Notes: a model not told the origin generated them from the letters alone. Shown: positions 11,101 to 21,163, counted from the stretch's first letter. The stretch: DNA of 64,000 nt from Artemisia argyi (GCA_030686995.1 JARVZY010002410.1:202115-266114), one strand, 5' to 3'. Numbers and translations: made by a program.

Positions 11101-11665
11101 TGTTTTTGGATTGGATAATGGATTTGTTTTTGGTTTGTTATAATAAAAACAAGGGTCCGGTTGGTATGTGAATTAACAAGGACCAATTTTGTAATTTTTC
11201 AAACCTTAAGGACTGAAGTTGTAATTTTTCCAATTTGCTTCCAAGGAACAAATATGCCAATCATCAATAAACCAAGAACCAATTTTGCCATTTTCATTTT
11301 TTCAAAATTTCCTAGGGACCTATTTTGCCAACTTTGAAATCTCCGGGACCAAACTTGTAATTTTGGAAAACTTATGACCCAAGTGTAATATTTTATGATT
11401 TTTGACTTTTAAAACCTTGGGTTGACTTTTCCTTTTAAAATAAATGCATAGGGACTAATTTTGACAAGTTTTGAAACTTGGGGGACTGAAACTGCCAATG
11501 TTGCAAACTTTGTACGTTTTTTCTTTGTTTTTGCTCATTTTGCTTTTAAAACATATAAAACACAATCGCTGGGATAATTTAAGTATTTTGATATCTCTTT
11601 GATTATTTTTGTATGTTTTGGCAGTTTAAATACGACAAAAATGATGAGTGTTTGAGCACTCATCA
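8116..11665 (-). repeat. Athila 5' LTR, complete, 3550 bp
   Basis: On the plus strand it runs from TGATTGGTGC at 8116 to CACTCATCA at 11665, so it has TG...CA ends. The right 1114 bp match the partial 3' LTR. The inner edge is placed from the primer site rather than from a pairwise alignment, because the other copy's left part is off the window. The part from 8500 to 8960 is extremely AT-rich, with TTAATTATTAATT-like phrases. No coding content is supported. Confidence 0.85.
11031..11041 (-). promoter_or_regulatory. Candidate TATA box in the Athila 5' LTR
   Basis: The minus strand reads TTTTATATAAAAATAAA, about 630 bp in from the U3 edge. The same string is at about 480-492 in the other LTR. 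It is the best TATA-like site in the U3 half; the transcription start is not known. Confidence 0.4.
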
Positions 11666-11675
11666 ATAAGTCTAG

Positions 11676-12654
11676 ATGAAAACACTTCTAGTGATGAGGA
11701 ATCCCCTAGTCCAACACCTCCTGAATTTAAGAAAGAAAAGGGATATAATGCAGTTCCTCACCCCCAGGTAGCTTTCAACCACCTAGAAAAGATGTCGACT
11801 GTTATGGTGTAGATAATCTAGAGTTTAGGAAAAAGCTTAAAAGTAAATCTAACCCTGAAACTTTAGAAAAGTCTGTTGAAGCACCTAAGATTGAAGAGAA
11901 CAGGTTTTCAAAACAAGCAGTACATCCAAACACTTTTCGAAGTACTGCTGATCACTCAGCAGTACCTCAGAGAAAATTCTTTCAAAATACTGCTAATTTT
12001 AGAAAATCTTATGGAAGGGGATTTGGGGATATTGGTCCAAAGGTCTGTTATGTTTGTTATAGTCCTCATCATTTGATTAAAGACTGTGATTACCATTCAG
12101 AATACCTAAGTAAATATCCAAAGACCAGAACTGCACAACCAAGTCATAGGGAGAATAAGCCAAGGGACAACAAACCAGTTTGGTATTATACAAATAGGGT
12201 TAACCATAGTAATTTCTCAAAAGACTATAGGTACCCTCATCAGAAAAGGTCATACTCCAAACCCTCAGTACCTTCACAAAGTACTGATAGAAAGTTCCCT
12301 AACCAAGATGTCTCTAGCAAACACTCAAGTGTAAGACCTAGGAGGTACAATCACTACAATCCTAGAAGGCCTTACAACACAAGAAAAGATGCTAGAACAC
12401 AGAACCCAACTCCTAAAGTTACAACAAAATGGGTTAAGAAAGAAAGTACTGCTGGGGTAGAACCAGTACTTTTAGAGGTTAAGGGTGAAAAAGGGAAAAT
12501 TGATCATGATAAACCAACAATTTTGGAAACAAAAACTTTAATTCTTGATCATGCTTTCAAAGACAGTGGTGATTACATATTCAAAAATTTTAAGTATGTC
12601 ACTCCACAAGGGGAACACAAGTCAGTAATGGCTTGGGTTCCTAAAAATAACTAA
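11676..12654 (+). pseudogene. Copia A gag, C-terminal half with zinc knuckle
   Basis: The frame enters directly from the Athila boundary (DENTSSDEESPSPTPPEF), shifts near 11765 and continues to a TAA at 12652-12654. The nucleocapsid knuckle CYVCYSPHHLIKDC (CX2CX4HX4C) lies at about 12046-12087. It is followed by a basic, Arg/Lys/Asn/Tyr-rich tail with NRVNHSNFSKDYRYPHQKR. Gag packages the element RNA. The N-terminal capsid half is missing because the Athila insertion separates it from this part. Confidence 0.85.
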
Positions 12655-12668
12655 CCTTTTTCATGTGA

Positions 12669-13031
12669 ATGCAGGGCAACCCAGAGGAGGAGCTTAAAGA
12701 TCATCTTATTGTAGATAGTGGTTGCTCTGGCAGTATGACAGGAGAAAAGGAGCTCTTGTCAGATTTTAAAGCTTATTTTGGAGGAAAAGTTGCATTTGGG
12801 AATGATCCTGATGGAGGAAGAATAACTGGCAAAGGAACTATCAAGGCAGGAAACATTGATTTTGAAGATGTTAGATATGTGAAGGAGCTCAAATTCAATC
12901 TTTTGTCAGTCTCTCAGATTTGTGATAAGAAGTACCCTGTGTTATTCTTTGACACAGAATGTCTTACACTTTCTCCTGATTTCAAGTTAGAAGATAGAAG
13001 CTTGGTGTTGCTGAGAGCACCAAGAAACTAA
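12669..13031 (+). pseudogene. Copia A aspartic protease
   Basis: HLIVDSGCSGSMTG carries the catalytic DSG (Asp codon 12714-12716). The frame continues with VAFGNDPDGGRITGKGTI and LKFNLLSVSQICDKKYPV, the standard copia protease to GAG-pre-integrase sequence. It is in a different frame from gag before it and from integrase after it (stop 13029-13031), so indels separate all three. It would mature the polyprotein. Confidence 0.88.
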
Positions 13032-13035
13032 TGAT

Positions 13036-13655
13036 GTGTATAGCATAGACTTAAAGAATGTACACTATGCTGAAAGAGCAACATGTTTGATTGCAAGAGC
13101 AACTATGGAAGAAGCACATCAATGGCACAGAAGATTGAGGCATGTCAATTTTAAGAACATCAATAAGCTGGTCAGAGGTAATTTAGTTAGAGGTTTACCT
13201 TCTAAAACATTCAAGAATGATCACTCATGTCTTGCTTGTAAGAAGGGTAAACAACACAAGGCTACTTGTAAGAAGATTGATGATAAAATCATTAGAGAGC
13301 CTTTGGAATTGCTGCACATGAATTTGTTTAGACCTGTTTCAGTTGTTAGTCTGAACAAGAAGAAGTACTGCTTGGTTGTAACAGATGACTGTAGCAGATT
13401 TAGTTGGGTCTTTTTCTTATGCTTTAAAGATGAAACTTTGATGCTATTCATGATCTTATAATAGCACTTGAAAATAAGTTAAGACTCAAGGTTAGAGGCA
13501 TTAGATGTGATAATGGAACTGAGTTCAAGAATCAGCTAATGGATGAATTTTGTGCCAAGAAAGGAATTAAAAGAGAGTTCAGTATTGCTAGAACTCCTTA
13601 GCAAAATGGAGTTGCAGAAAGAAAGAATAGAACTCTTATAGAAGCAGCAAGGACA
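13036..13655 (+). pseudogene. Copia A GAG-pre-integrase and integrase N-terminal part, damaged
   Basis: WHRRLRHVNFKNINKL supplies the two His, and CLACKKGKQ the two Cys, of the integrase zinc finger. The core begins with LLHMNLFRPVSV: the codon at 13321-13323 is AAT (Asn) at the position of the first catalytic Asp in related elements. The second Asp is seen in RCDNGTEF, and the catalytic Glu in NGVAERKNR. The frame shifts near 13440, and a TAG at 13599-13601 falls in the conserved TPQQNG motif. Integration activity from this copy is therefore not expected. Confidence 0.88.
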
Positions 13656-14918
13656 ATGCTTGCAGACTCTCAATTACCTGTTCCATTCTGGGCTGAGGCT
13701 GTAAGTGCTGCTTGTTATGTGTTGAATAGAGTATCAGTGACTAAACCTCAAATGAAGACACCTTATGAGTTACTCATGGGAAAGAAGCCAAGCATCAAGT
13801 TTATGAAACCTTTTGGATGCTCCCTAACCATCTTAAACACTGCTGATAATTTGGGCAAATTTGATGGGAAGTCAGATGAAGGATATTTATTGGGATATTG
13901 TACCAATAGCAAAGGATTCAGAGTGTACAATAGGGCTACCAAAAAGGTTCAAGAATGTCTTCATGTTGATTTTCTGGAAGAACAAGAAAATTCTAAAGGT
14001 AAAGGTCCTAATTGGATGTTTGATCTTGATTTAATGTCTTCATCAATGAATTATGTACCTGTAAGGGAAGAAAATCAAGCTGCTCCCACTGAAGAAAAAG
14101 CACAGTACATTGTTCATGATGTTAATTTAAGATCTGAAGATGAGCCAAATAATAATGCCAATGATGAGAAGAAGAGTACTTCTGAGCCTCAAGGTACTGC
14201 TGAACCTAACAGTACTGTTGATCCTCAAAGTACTGTTCCACCACAAATCCCAGTATCTGCAGAAGATCAAGCCATTCAAGATGAACTTTCTAGGATGCTT
14301 TTTCAAGAAACAATGGCTAAGTCATATGAAGATGAACAAAGGAGAGTTTATGAAGCAGAAAAGAAGAAGGCAAAAGAAACAGCCAGTACTTTACCCCAAA
14401 GTACTGCTAATCCATTTGAAAGTACTTTTCAACCTTTAGATACTTCAAATTGGATAAATACTGATGCTATTAATGATTCTAATATGCTTGACTTCGAAGA
14501 TACTGATGATCCAAACACGATTACTTTAGAAGACACTAATGATGAATTGGATCAAGAAGGCATTTTCTCAGATTCTAATGAAGATCCTGATATAACTAAT
14601 TTGGAAGATAATCTTGAAGTCTCACCAACTCCTACTCTCAGAATACACAAAACTCATCCTGTTACCAACATAATTGGACCCTCAGCTTCAGGGGTGCTCA
14701 CAAGGACTAAGGCTAAGAATATGTCTCAACAATATACTTCTTTACTTAGTTTTATCTACAAGCAAAACAGGGTGAATCACAAGGATCAAAAGTTGTGTTT
14801 ATTTGCTTGTTTTCTATCTCAGGAAGAGCCCAAGAATATCAAACAAGCATTAGCCAAGGAAAGTTGGGTGGAAGCTATGCAAAAAGAACTCCTACAATTT
14901 AAACTTCAAGAAGTTTAG
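13656..14918 (+). pseudogene. Copia A integrase C-terminal part and link to RT
   Basis: The reading is clean from ARTMLADSQLPVPFWAEAV through the integrase C-terminal region (FGCSLTILNTADNLGKFDGKSDEGYLLGY). It then runs through an acidic linker of about 200 residues rich in Ser-Thr-Ala/Val units encoded by AGTACTG(C/T)T, and into the start of RT (EEPKNIKQALAKESWVEAMQKELLQF). A TAG at 14916-14918 replaces a Trp position conserved in relatives. The same frame continues after it. Confidence 0.9.
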
Positions 14919-16349
14919 GTATTATGTGATTTACCTGATGGAAAGAAACTTATTGGAACTAAATGGGTCTTCAGAGTAAAAAGAGATGAAAGAGGGAATG
15001 TTATCAAGAATAAGGCAAGGTTAGTGGCTCAAGGATATAGACAGGAAGAAGGAGTAGACTATGATGAAGTTTTTGCTCTTGTGGCAAGGCTTGAAGCCAT
15101 CAGGCTATTTTTGGCTTTTGCATCTTATATGGGATTCCCTGTATATCAAATGGATGTTAAAAGTGCTTTTCTATATGGCAAAATTACAGAAGAAGTTTAT
15201 GTCAAACAGCCTCCTGGTTTTGAAGACCCTGCACATCCAAACAAAGTCTACAAAGTAATCAAGGCTCTGTATGGCCTTCATCAAGCTCCAAGAGCATGGT
15301 ATGAAAGACTTTCCAATTTTCTACTACAACATGGTTATAGAAGAGGAGCTATTGACAAGACTTTGTTTATCAAGAGAGATAAGAAGGATATCATGCTTGT
15401 CCAAGTGTATGTAGATGACATTATTTTTGGTGCTACTAGGCAATCTATGGTCAAAGAATTTGAATATCTTATGCAGAAAGAGTTTCAGATGAATTCAATG
15501 GGAGAATTAACCTTCTTCTTGGGACTTCAAGTGCAACAGTCAAGCAGTGGAATATATATTTGTCAAGATAAGTATGTTGCAGATATTCTTAAGAGATTCA
15601 ATTTCACAACTGTTAGGCCTACATCTACACCAGTGGATACTAACAAACCTTTGGGAAAAGATGAAGAAGGAGAAGATGTTGATGTCACTCTATACAGGTC
15701 TATGATTGGATGTCTCATGTATTTAACTGCATCAAGACCTGATATAACTTTTGCTGTATGTTTATGTGCAAGACATGAAGTTGATCCAAAGGTATCACAC
15801 TTGAATGTTGTCAAGAGAATTTTCAGGTATCTTAGGCAACAACCTAAGCTAGGCTTATGGTATCCTAGAGATTCACCTTTTCATCTCCAAGCTTTTTCAG
15901 ACAGTGATTATGCTAGAGATAACTATGACAAAAGATCCACAACTGGAGGATGCCAGTACCTTGGAAGCAGATTAGTGTCATGGCAATGTAAGAAGCAAAC
16001 AATTGCAGCAACTTCTTCCACTGAAGCAGAGTATGTAGCTGCTGCAAGCTGTTGTGCACAAGTACTTTGGTTGCAGAATCAACTTTTGGATTATGGATTC
16101 AATTTCAAGAATACTCCTATCAACATTGATAATCAGCGTACTATCTGTATTGTCAAGAATCCAGTGTATCATTCCAAGACCAAGCACATTCAGATTAGAC
16201 ATCACTTTATAAGAGATTGCTATGAACACAGGCTTATCAATGTGGTTAAAGTTCATACTGATGATAATGTAGCAGATTTACTCACAAAGGGCTTTGATGT
16301 TTCAAGATTTACCTTCTTGGTTGTGAGTATTGGCATGATTAATATGTAA
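14919..16349 (+). pseudogene. Copia A reverse transcriptase and RNase H
   Basis: After the stop at 14916-14918 the same frame runs uninterrupted to 16349. RT motifs: [27 protein letters not shown] (first Asp), [14 protein letters not shown], and VYVDDIIFG with the YVDD box at 15408-15419. RNase H follows with [24 protein letters not shown] and [11 protein letters not shown], and the frame ends with VADLLTKGF plus about 20 residues. Catalytic motifs are intact here. Confidence 0.93.
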
Positions 16350-16354
16350 GCTAT

Positions 16355-16410
16355 TTTTGAGGGGAGGCATTAGTAGTTATTAGTTAGACATTATTTGAGG
16401 GGAGGCTACA
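16355..16410 (+). other. Internal purine tracts after pol in copia A
   Basis: TTGAGGGGAGGC occurs twice, at about 16357-16368 and 16395-16406. A copia purine tract normally sits at the 3' LTR, but here the element continues for another 4.8 kb. These look like the ancestral or a central purine tract left in front of added sequence. Confidence 0.55.
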
Positions 16411-16575
16411 TGTATCATTAGAAAGAAAAGTTTTTATTCATCATTCAGCAAGTTCATACAACAACCATTTAGAGGATTCATACATCACCAATGTTGTTAC
16501 CAAGATACAGATACAGACACAGAAAAGACAAAACAAACACAAATCTACCACAACCTACTACCAAGCTTCACACAT

Positions 16576-17028
16576 CTACTCCATAGGCCTTTTTCCCTTG
16601 CCCTCATAGCTTTGCTTTCCCTTCTGAGTAGTCTTTCTTTTGTCATCAAAAGAAGCTTGCTTTCTTGGGCAAGCCAGGCCAAGAACCTGTTTGGGAGGTC
16701 TCTTTTTCCTTGGAGCAGGCCACTTCATGTTCTGAATTGCTGATTCCAGGGCTTGAGTCAAAGCATGTGGAAGCTCATTAGCCAGAGATGAACCAGGGAC
16801 AACTTTCTTCTTCTTGGGCTTTTTGTTGGTAGTACTACCTGCATCAGTTATAGTGGAGTTGGCAACACTTATTGTTAAGGAAGATTCTTGGGGCCCCATC
16901 CACTGTACATGAGGAAAATAATCTAACCATCCTGGATCTTCAAACTCAGAATCAGAGTAGTAACTTATCTCTGAATCAGTGGTGCCATCTGAGTCTGAAG
17001 AGATGTTCACGCTTGGAATGTGACTCAT
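16576..17028 (-). CDS. Antisense ORF inside copia A (150 aa, function unknown)
   Basis: I do not recognise the protein. The ATG at 17026-17028 opens 150 codons running opposite to pol and the third ORF. The N-terminal third is acidic and Ser-rich (SSDSDGTTDSEISYYSDSEFED). The C-terminal half is strongly basic, with clusters KKPKKKKVV and PRKKRPPK that look like nuclear localisation signals, ending in a Lys/Gly-rich tail. No membrane segment is seen. Upstream on its own strand is TATAAAA at 17099-17105, about 70 bp before the ATG. Antisense ORFs are known in some plant retrotransposons of the Tat group; whether this belongs to such a class is open. It overlaps no other coding frame, so it is not a shadow ORF. 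Confidence 0.55.
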   Translation of the reverse strand: MSHIPSVNISSDSDGTTDSEISYYSDSEFEDPGWLDYFPHVQWMGPQESSLTISVANSTITDAGSTTNKKPKKKKVVPGSSLANELPHALTQALESAIQNMKWPAPRKKRPPKQVLGLACPRKQASFDDKRKTTQKGKQSYEGKGKRPME

Positions 17029-17594
17029 TGTGCTTACTAGTGTTTATGTTATGCTAAAGAAAGAAAAGATGATTGTAAGTTGTTGTAGGTAAAGTTGCTT
17101 TTATAAGCAAAATAGAGGTAAATGGGCATTTAATGAAGTGTATTGATGTTCACTTATCATGGTAGCTTTGGGATTTAATTTGGGGAGATAGTCATTAATC
17201 AGGGTTGACTTTCAAAGATATTTTGGTCAAATGGTCAACATTCAAGATTTTTTTTTGGAAAGTACTTTGGTCAACATACTGTGTGAGTTTATAACAGAAG
17301 GTACTGCTCCATATTTTATGGAACGTACTGCTTGGTGCTATTCAAGGGTTCGCTGACGAGTCAGATACTGTTCCAACGGTCAGATTTGCGGCTAACAACC
17401 TTTCGAAAGATATGGGGATAATTACTTCCAAAAATAATGGTAAAGTTATTAATTAACCGTGATTTTTTTGTATCTTATCCTTATATAAACCTCATATATT
17501 TTCTTTTTATTTACCCTTATTCACCTTTCTTGTTATATAAACTCATTCCTACTTTACATCGATCATAACTTTTCTCACTCTAACCCTAATCACC
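17029..17594. promoter_or_regulatory. Divergent promoter-like gap between antisense ORF and third ORF
   Basis: 566 bp separate two divergent start codons. For the minus-strand ORF, TATAAAA lies at 17099-17105. For the plus-strand ORF, TATATAAAC lies at 17534-17542 (55 bp before the ATG) and a similar TATATAAAC at 17482-17490. The plus-strand ATG has a good plant context (CACCATGGCT). Between them are AAAGTACTTTGG, GGTACTGCT and CGTACTGCTTGG at about 17262-17335, variants of the element's repeated motif. Promoter activity is inferred from this arrangement only. Confidence 0.5.
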
Positions 17595-19649
17595 ATGGCT
17601 AATCGACGCACCAACACCAAACACAACATGATAGTAAACCTTGAGAAAACCCAAGATAACCTTGATTTTCATGGTATTATTGACTTTCTCACTGGAACCA
17701 ACATCTGTTACTCAATCCTGGTCAACCCAGAGATTATTGGACCTTGGATTCAAGCTTTTTGGGATACAGCAACGTCACAGGTTGAAGATGGAGAGGATAT
17801 CATTACTGCTACAGTTGCTGGGAGAGCTATTCGTGTCACAGAAGCTTCAATCAGAGAGGCTCTGTTATTTGATGATGAAGGAGGCTCTATTTTGTTTGGA
17901 AAACAAGAGATTTGGAACACACTCAGAGACATTGGGTATGAAGGTCCTTTGACTAAGCTTACTTTTCAGAAGGCTATGGTTAGTCCTCATTGGAAATTTC
18001 TTATTCATGTTTTGCTTCATTGTTTGAGTCCAAAGAGTACTGCTTGGGATCAATTTAGCCATTCCATAGCTTCTGCTTTTGTTGGTCTTATTACAAATCA
18101 ACCTTTCAATTTCTCATACATGATCCTTGAAGGTATGCTTACTCATATTAAGGCTGGCAAACCCTTTCTAATGTATCCTAGATTTGTTCAAATGCTTTTA
18201 GAGAATCCATTAGATGGGATACCCAAACCTCAGGATTATGTACCTACCATTAGGATGCCATCTAAAGTGTTCACTTTTATGTCTTATAAGGGAGTAAATT
18301 TTTCGGGAAGGAATACACCTCTAAATGCTTATATGTTAGAGGTTGCTCAAGCTGTTAGGGATGAAGAAGACAATAGTGGTTCTGCACATTCTGATAATGA
18401 TGATCAACCTGATTCTGCTGAGCATTCTGCTTCAAGACATACACCTACACCACCTATTGTTTCCCCTCAGCATATTCTTTCAAGTGAAAGGACTCCCTCA
18501 GTATCAGCTTCCTTGGATAAATCTGTTTCTGCTCAAGGTACTTCTCCACAAAGTACTTCTTCTAAAGGTACTGCTTCAGAGGATTCACAGGTACCCACTC
18601 CCAATGATTATACTTCCACAGGTGGGCTTCAAACACCTGGAGGAGATAAGGGAATTGAAGATGCTGTGAGTACTTCTGATTTGGCTAAGGAATTAGAGAA
18701 GATGAAGACAACTGTTAATGCTCAAGATGCAGAAATCAAGAAGCTAAGAAAGAAGTTCAGAAGATTGAAGAAATTTGTTTGGCCTCTTGTTCAGAATTTT
18801 AGGCTTTATGTGAAAGAAAAGAAGCAGTTTCAGAAGCCAAATTCAAAATCTTCAAAGAAGTCTTCTAAATCCAAGAGGAAGCATAGGAGGTCATCATTTA
18901 CCAAATTGGGGAGGAATCAAGATGAGAATTTGGATAAAGATGATGCTGAGGTTAAATATTCAGAAGATGCTCATTTGTGGCAATATCCAGAAAGTCCAAA
19001 GACTTTTGAACCAGAAAGCTATATTGAAGAAGATATGAATATTGCACAAAAGGATGAAAATATGGCACAAAAGAAAGAGAATAAGCAAGAAGAAACTGAG
19101 CAAGAAAATGTTAAGCAGGATGAAGATGCACAGAACATTCAAAGTGCTGGTGTTCAAAGTACTGCTGCAGAAAACATAAGTCTGCAAGGTACTGCTGAGC
19201 AAGGTACTTCTTCTAAGAATATTGATGAAAGTGGAGTCACTGCAGCTGGACCTTCTACAAGGAATTATGAAGATGAAGCTGGTCCTTCTACTTTTGTACA
19301 TCAAGAAGAAGTAAGAGTACATACTGCAAGTGATGATGAAACAATTGCTCAAGTTATGATGAATTTGAGGAGACCTACTGGAGGAATACATATTTCTGAG
19401 CCTGCACAAAAAGATGTTGAAAGTACTTCTGAATCAGAAGAGCTAGATCCAAAAGATAAAGGGAAAAGGATCAAGGTTCAGAAAGATACTAAGAAGAAAA
19501 AGAATAAATTTTCTATTGCTCAAATTAGAGAGTTAGAGATTGCAGAAGATTTAGAGCTTGCTAAAAAGCAACAAGCTGAGTATGATGCTGAGTATTTGGC
19601 AGAAGTTAGTAGGCCAATTACAAAGAAGCCAATGACTAAAGCTCAGTAA
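17595..19649 (+). CDS. Copia A third ORF, first 684 codons (uncharacterised post-pol protein)
   Basis: I recognise the family only as the large uncharacterised protein following pol in Asteraceae copia elements. Residues 1 to about 260 look globular (DFHGIIDFLTGTNICYSIL, LTFQKAMVSPHWKFLIHVLL, KFLMYPRF-like phrase). Then comes a low-complexity Ser/Thr/Pro region with STS, GTA and STA units from AGTACT codons, a predicted coiled coil near residues 360-395 (LEKMKTTVNAQDAEIKKLRKK), a very basic stretch (SKKSSKSKRKHRR), and acidic Glu/Lys-rich segments. No signal peptide or membrane segment is seen, which argues against an envelope protein. A TAA at 19647-19649 interrupts the frame. Confidence 0.8.
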   Translation: MANRRTNTKHNMIVNLEKTQDNLDFHGIIDFLTGTNICYSILVNPEIIGPWIQAFWDTATSQVEDGEDIITATVAGRAIRVTEASIREALLFDDEGGSILFGKQEIWNTLRDIGYEGPLTKLTFQKAMVSPHWKFLIHVLLHCLSPKSTAWDQFSHSIASAFVGLITNQPFNFSYMILEGMLTHIKAGKPFLMYPRFVQMLLENPLDGIPKPQDYVPTIRMPSKVFTFMSYKGVNFSGRNTPLNAYMLEVAQAVRDEEDNSGSAHSDNDDQPDSAEHSASRHTPTPPIVSPQHILSSERTPSVSASLDKSVSAQGTSPQSTSSKGTASEDSQVPTPNDYTSTGGLQTPGGDKGIEDAVSTSDLAKELEKMKTTVNAQDAEIKKLRKKFRRLKKFVWPLVQNFRLYVKEKKQFQKPNSKSSKKSSKSKRKHRRSSFTKLGRNQDENLDKDDAEVKYSEDAHLWQYPESPKTFEPESYIEEDMNIAQKDENMAQKKENKQEETEQENVKQDEDAQNIQSAGVQSTAAENISLQGTAEQGTSSKNIDESGVTAAGPSTRNYEDEAGPSTFVHQEEVRVHTASDDETIAQVMMNLRRPTGGIHISEPAQKDVESTSESEELDPKDKGKRIKVQKDTKKKKNKFSIAQIRELEIAEDLELAKKQQAEYDAEYLAEVSRPITKKPMTKAQ

Positions 19650-20477
19650 AGGAACTGGATGATAAGTTTCTTGAGAAGAAAGGGATACAAGAATTTACAT
19701 AAACAGAGGTATCCAGAAGTGAAAGCTCTGTGGGATAAAGTACAAGAAGATATCAGAAAAGAAGTAGAAAACTTTGTGCCCATGGAAGTTGATAGAAAGA
19801 AGAAATTAGAAGATATCAGAAAGGAACAAGCTGAGCAAAGGAAATTGAAAAGAAAGAAATTAGCTGAAGATGATCAGCTGTCAAAAAGGCTGAAGTTGAT
19901 TCATGAAGATACAGTTGATGAACTTAGAAATTATTTCAGAGTTGTTGACTTTGAGAATAAGAAGATTGAAGATTCTGGAAAGAAGTCCAAGATAATCTCA
20001 TTTTCTGTGGTTGAATCAAAAGAAGAGAATTATTTTATGATCCACAGAGAAGATGAAAGCTTCACAACATTCAATATGTTATTGGATGTGTTGCACTGTA
20101 TTACAAGGGCAGATTTGTATGACTTATATGAGCAAGTGCAGACATACTATGCAGAGATTGAAGCTTCAGGAGTGGGATTAATTTTGCTTGGAGACTTAAT
20201 TACCATCTGGGAAACTGAAGGAACACGTGTTGATCCTCTGTGGAATGATCAAGAGAATTGGGAAATAACAAGATGGAGATTCTTTGAGACATCAGGAGTT
20301 CATACACTAGAGATGGAAGATGGTACCATGATTCATATGCTAGCTGAGAGGAGATATCCATTGATTAGAGAAATTATGCTCAGAATGCTGAATCATGGAA
20401 TGGAACTTGAAGATGAATCTGAAATAGCTTTGGATGTTATCAAGCTATTTATCAGATGGGTCAAGTCTGAAGAGTAA
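19650..20477 (+). pseudogene. Copia A third ORF, C-terminal part after one in-frame stop
   Basis: This part is in the same frame as the 684 codons before it, with only the TAA at 19647-19649 between them. The whole reading would be about 960 codons. It starts with a Lys/Glu-rich coiled-coil-like region, then a compact domain (FTTFNMLLDVLHCITRADLYDLYEQ, GDLITIWETEG, WEITRWRFFETSGVHTLEM) that I know from the same Asteraceae protein family. The absence of any frameshift over this length suggests either a recent nonsense mutation or readthrough; the stop context alone does not decide. Confidence 0.75.
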
Positions 20478-21163
20478 TATTGCATAATACTGGTATGATT
20501 TGTTTTGTAAAATAAGTATTTTTCAAAGTACTGCAAAAACAAACAGTACTTTAACAAAGTACTGCTTGCGGATATAAACCAGTATAAGTCCTTTAAAATA
20601 AAAATTAAAATGTTTTAATGTTTAAAAGAAAAGGAAAAAGGATTTGAAAAGCAACACATGGTGTTAGTATTTATACTGCACAACAAATGGTAATTAACTC
20701 ACCATGTTTAACAGACAAGAAAGAGTTTGACTCATCATGAGGGTACGGCTCTGATGTGATAATCAAATCCGTTTATGGTTGATAGTTTACCAAAAACTAT
20801 ATGGTTATCAACTCACCATACGCCAAGTGATCAAGAGTTGGCTAGTCCATAGCAAACAGCTATTGGTAAAGACTAATCAAATCCGTTGATAGCTGATGAT
20901 TTGCTAAAAATCATAATTTTCAATGATTCACCTCTCACAGGAGTTAACACACCTGGAAGTGATGAGAATAGTATGAAACTTTTAAGATTTGATGATCTTT
21001 GTACCAAAATGTTGCTGAGTTGCTGAGAAAATATATTAAAAGACAAGATGCTGATGAAGAGTACTTTGACACATGACAGATAGAAGACAAAGAAATAAAG
21101 AAACAATCTTTCTGAATGATTAAAGATAATAAAGAAACTTGAAATCAAGCAAGTGGAGTTCAA
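20478..21163 (+). other. Copia A 3' untranslated region with shared Athila-type repeat
   Basis: No gene is supported. AAAGTACTGC and CAGTACTTT motifs cluster at 20522-20566. From about 20757 to 20965 the sequence is colinear with the Athila 3' repeats (minus strand of 1186-1500), sharing for example AAATCCGTTTATGG, GAGTTGGCTAG and TTGGTAAAGACTAA, with about two units present. Confidence 0.75.

Larger units (their letters stand above)
1..11665 (-). mobile_element. Athila-lineage Ty3/gypsy retrotransposon, 3' LTR cut by the window edge
   Basis: The element reads right to left. The 5' LTR is at 8116-11665, the primer site at 8093-8110, gag-protease at 4503-7814, decayed RT, RNase H and integrase at 1994-4600, a purine tract at about 1115-1128, and the last 1114 bp of the 3' LTR at 1-1114. 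The Athila assignment rests on the gag type, the LADLGASI protease motif and the tRNA-Asp-like primer site. The coding part has frameshifts and a stop, so it is not autonomous. It interrupts copia element A, whose gag begins at the base after 11665. The left target duplication lies outside the window, so the duplication cannot be confirmed. Confidence 0.9.

Noticed and set aside
260..11143. Near-identical 110-codon Gly/Trp-rich ORFs at 260-592 and 10811-11143
   Set aside because: They are the same place in the two Athila LTRs, so similarity reflects LTR duplication. The reading is low-complexity and has no domain.
17595..20477. Third ORF of copia A as an envelope gene
   Set aside because: No signal peptide, transmembrane segment or fusion-like hydrophobic stretch is visible; basic and coiled-coil regions suggest an internal protein.
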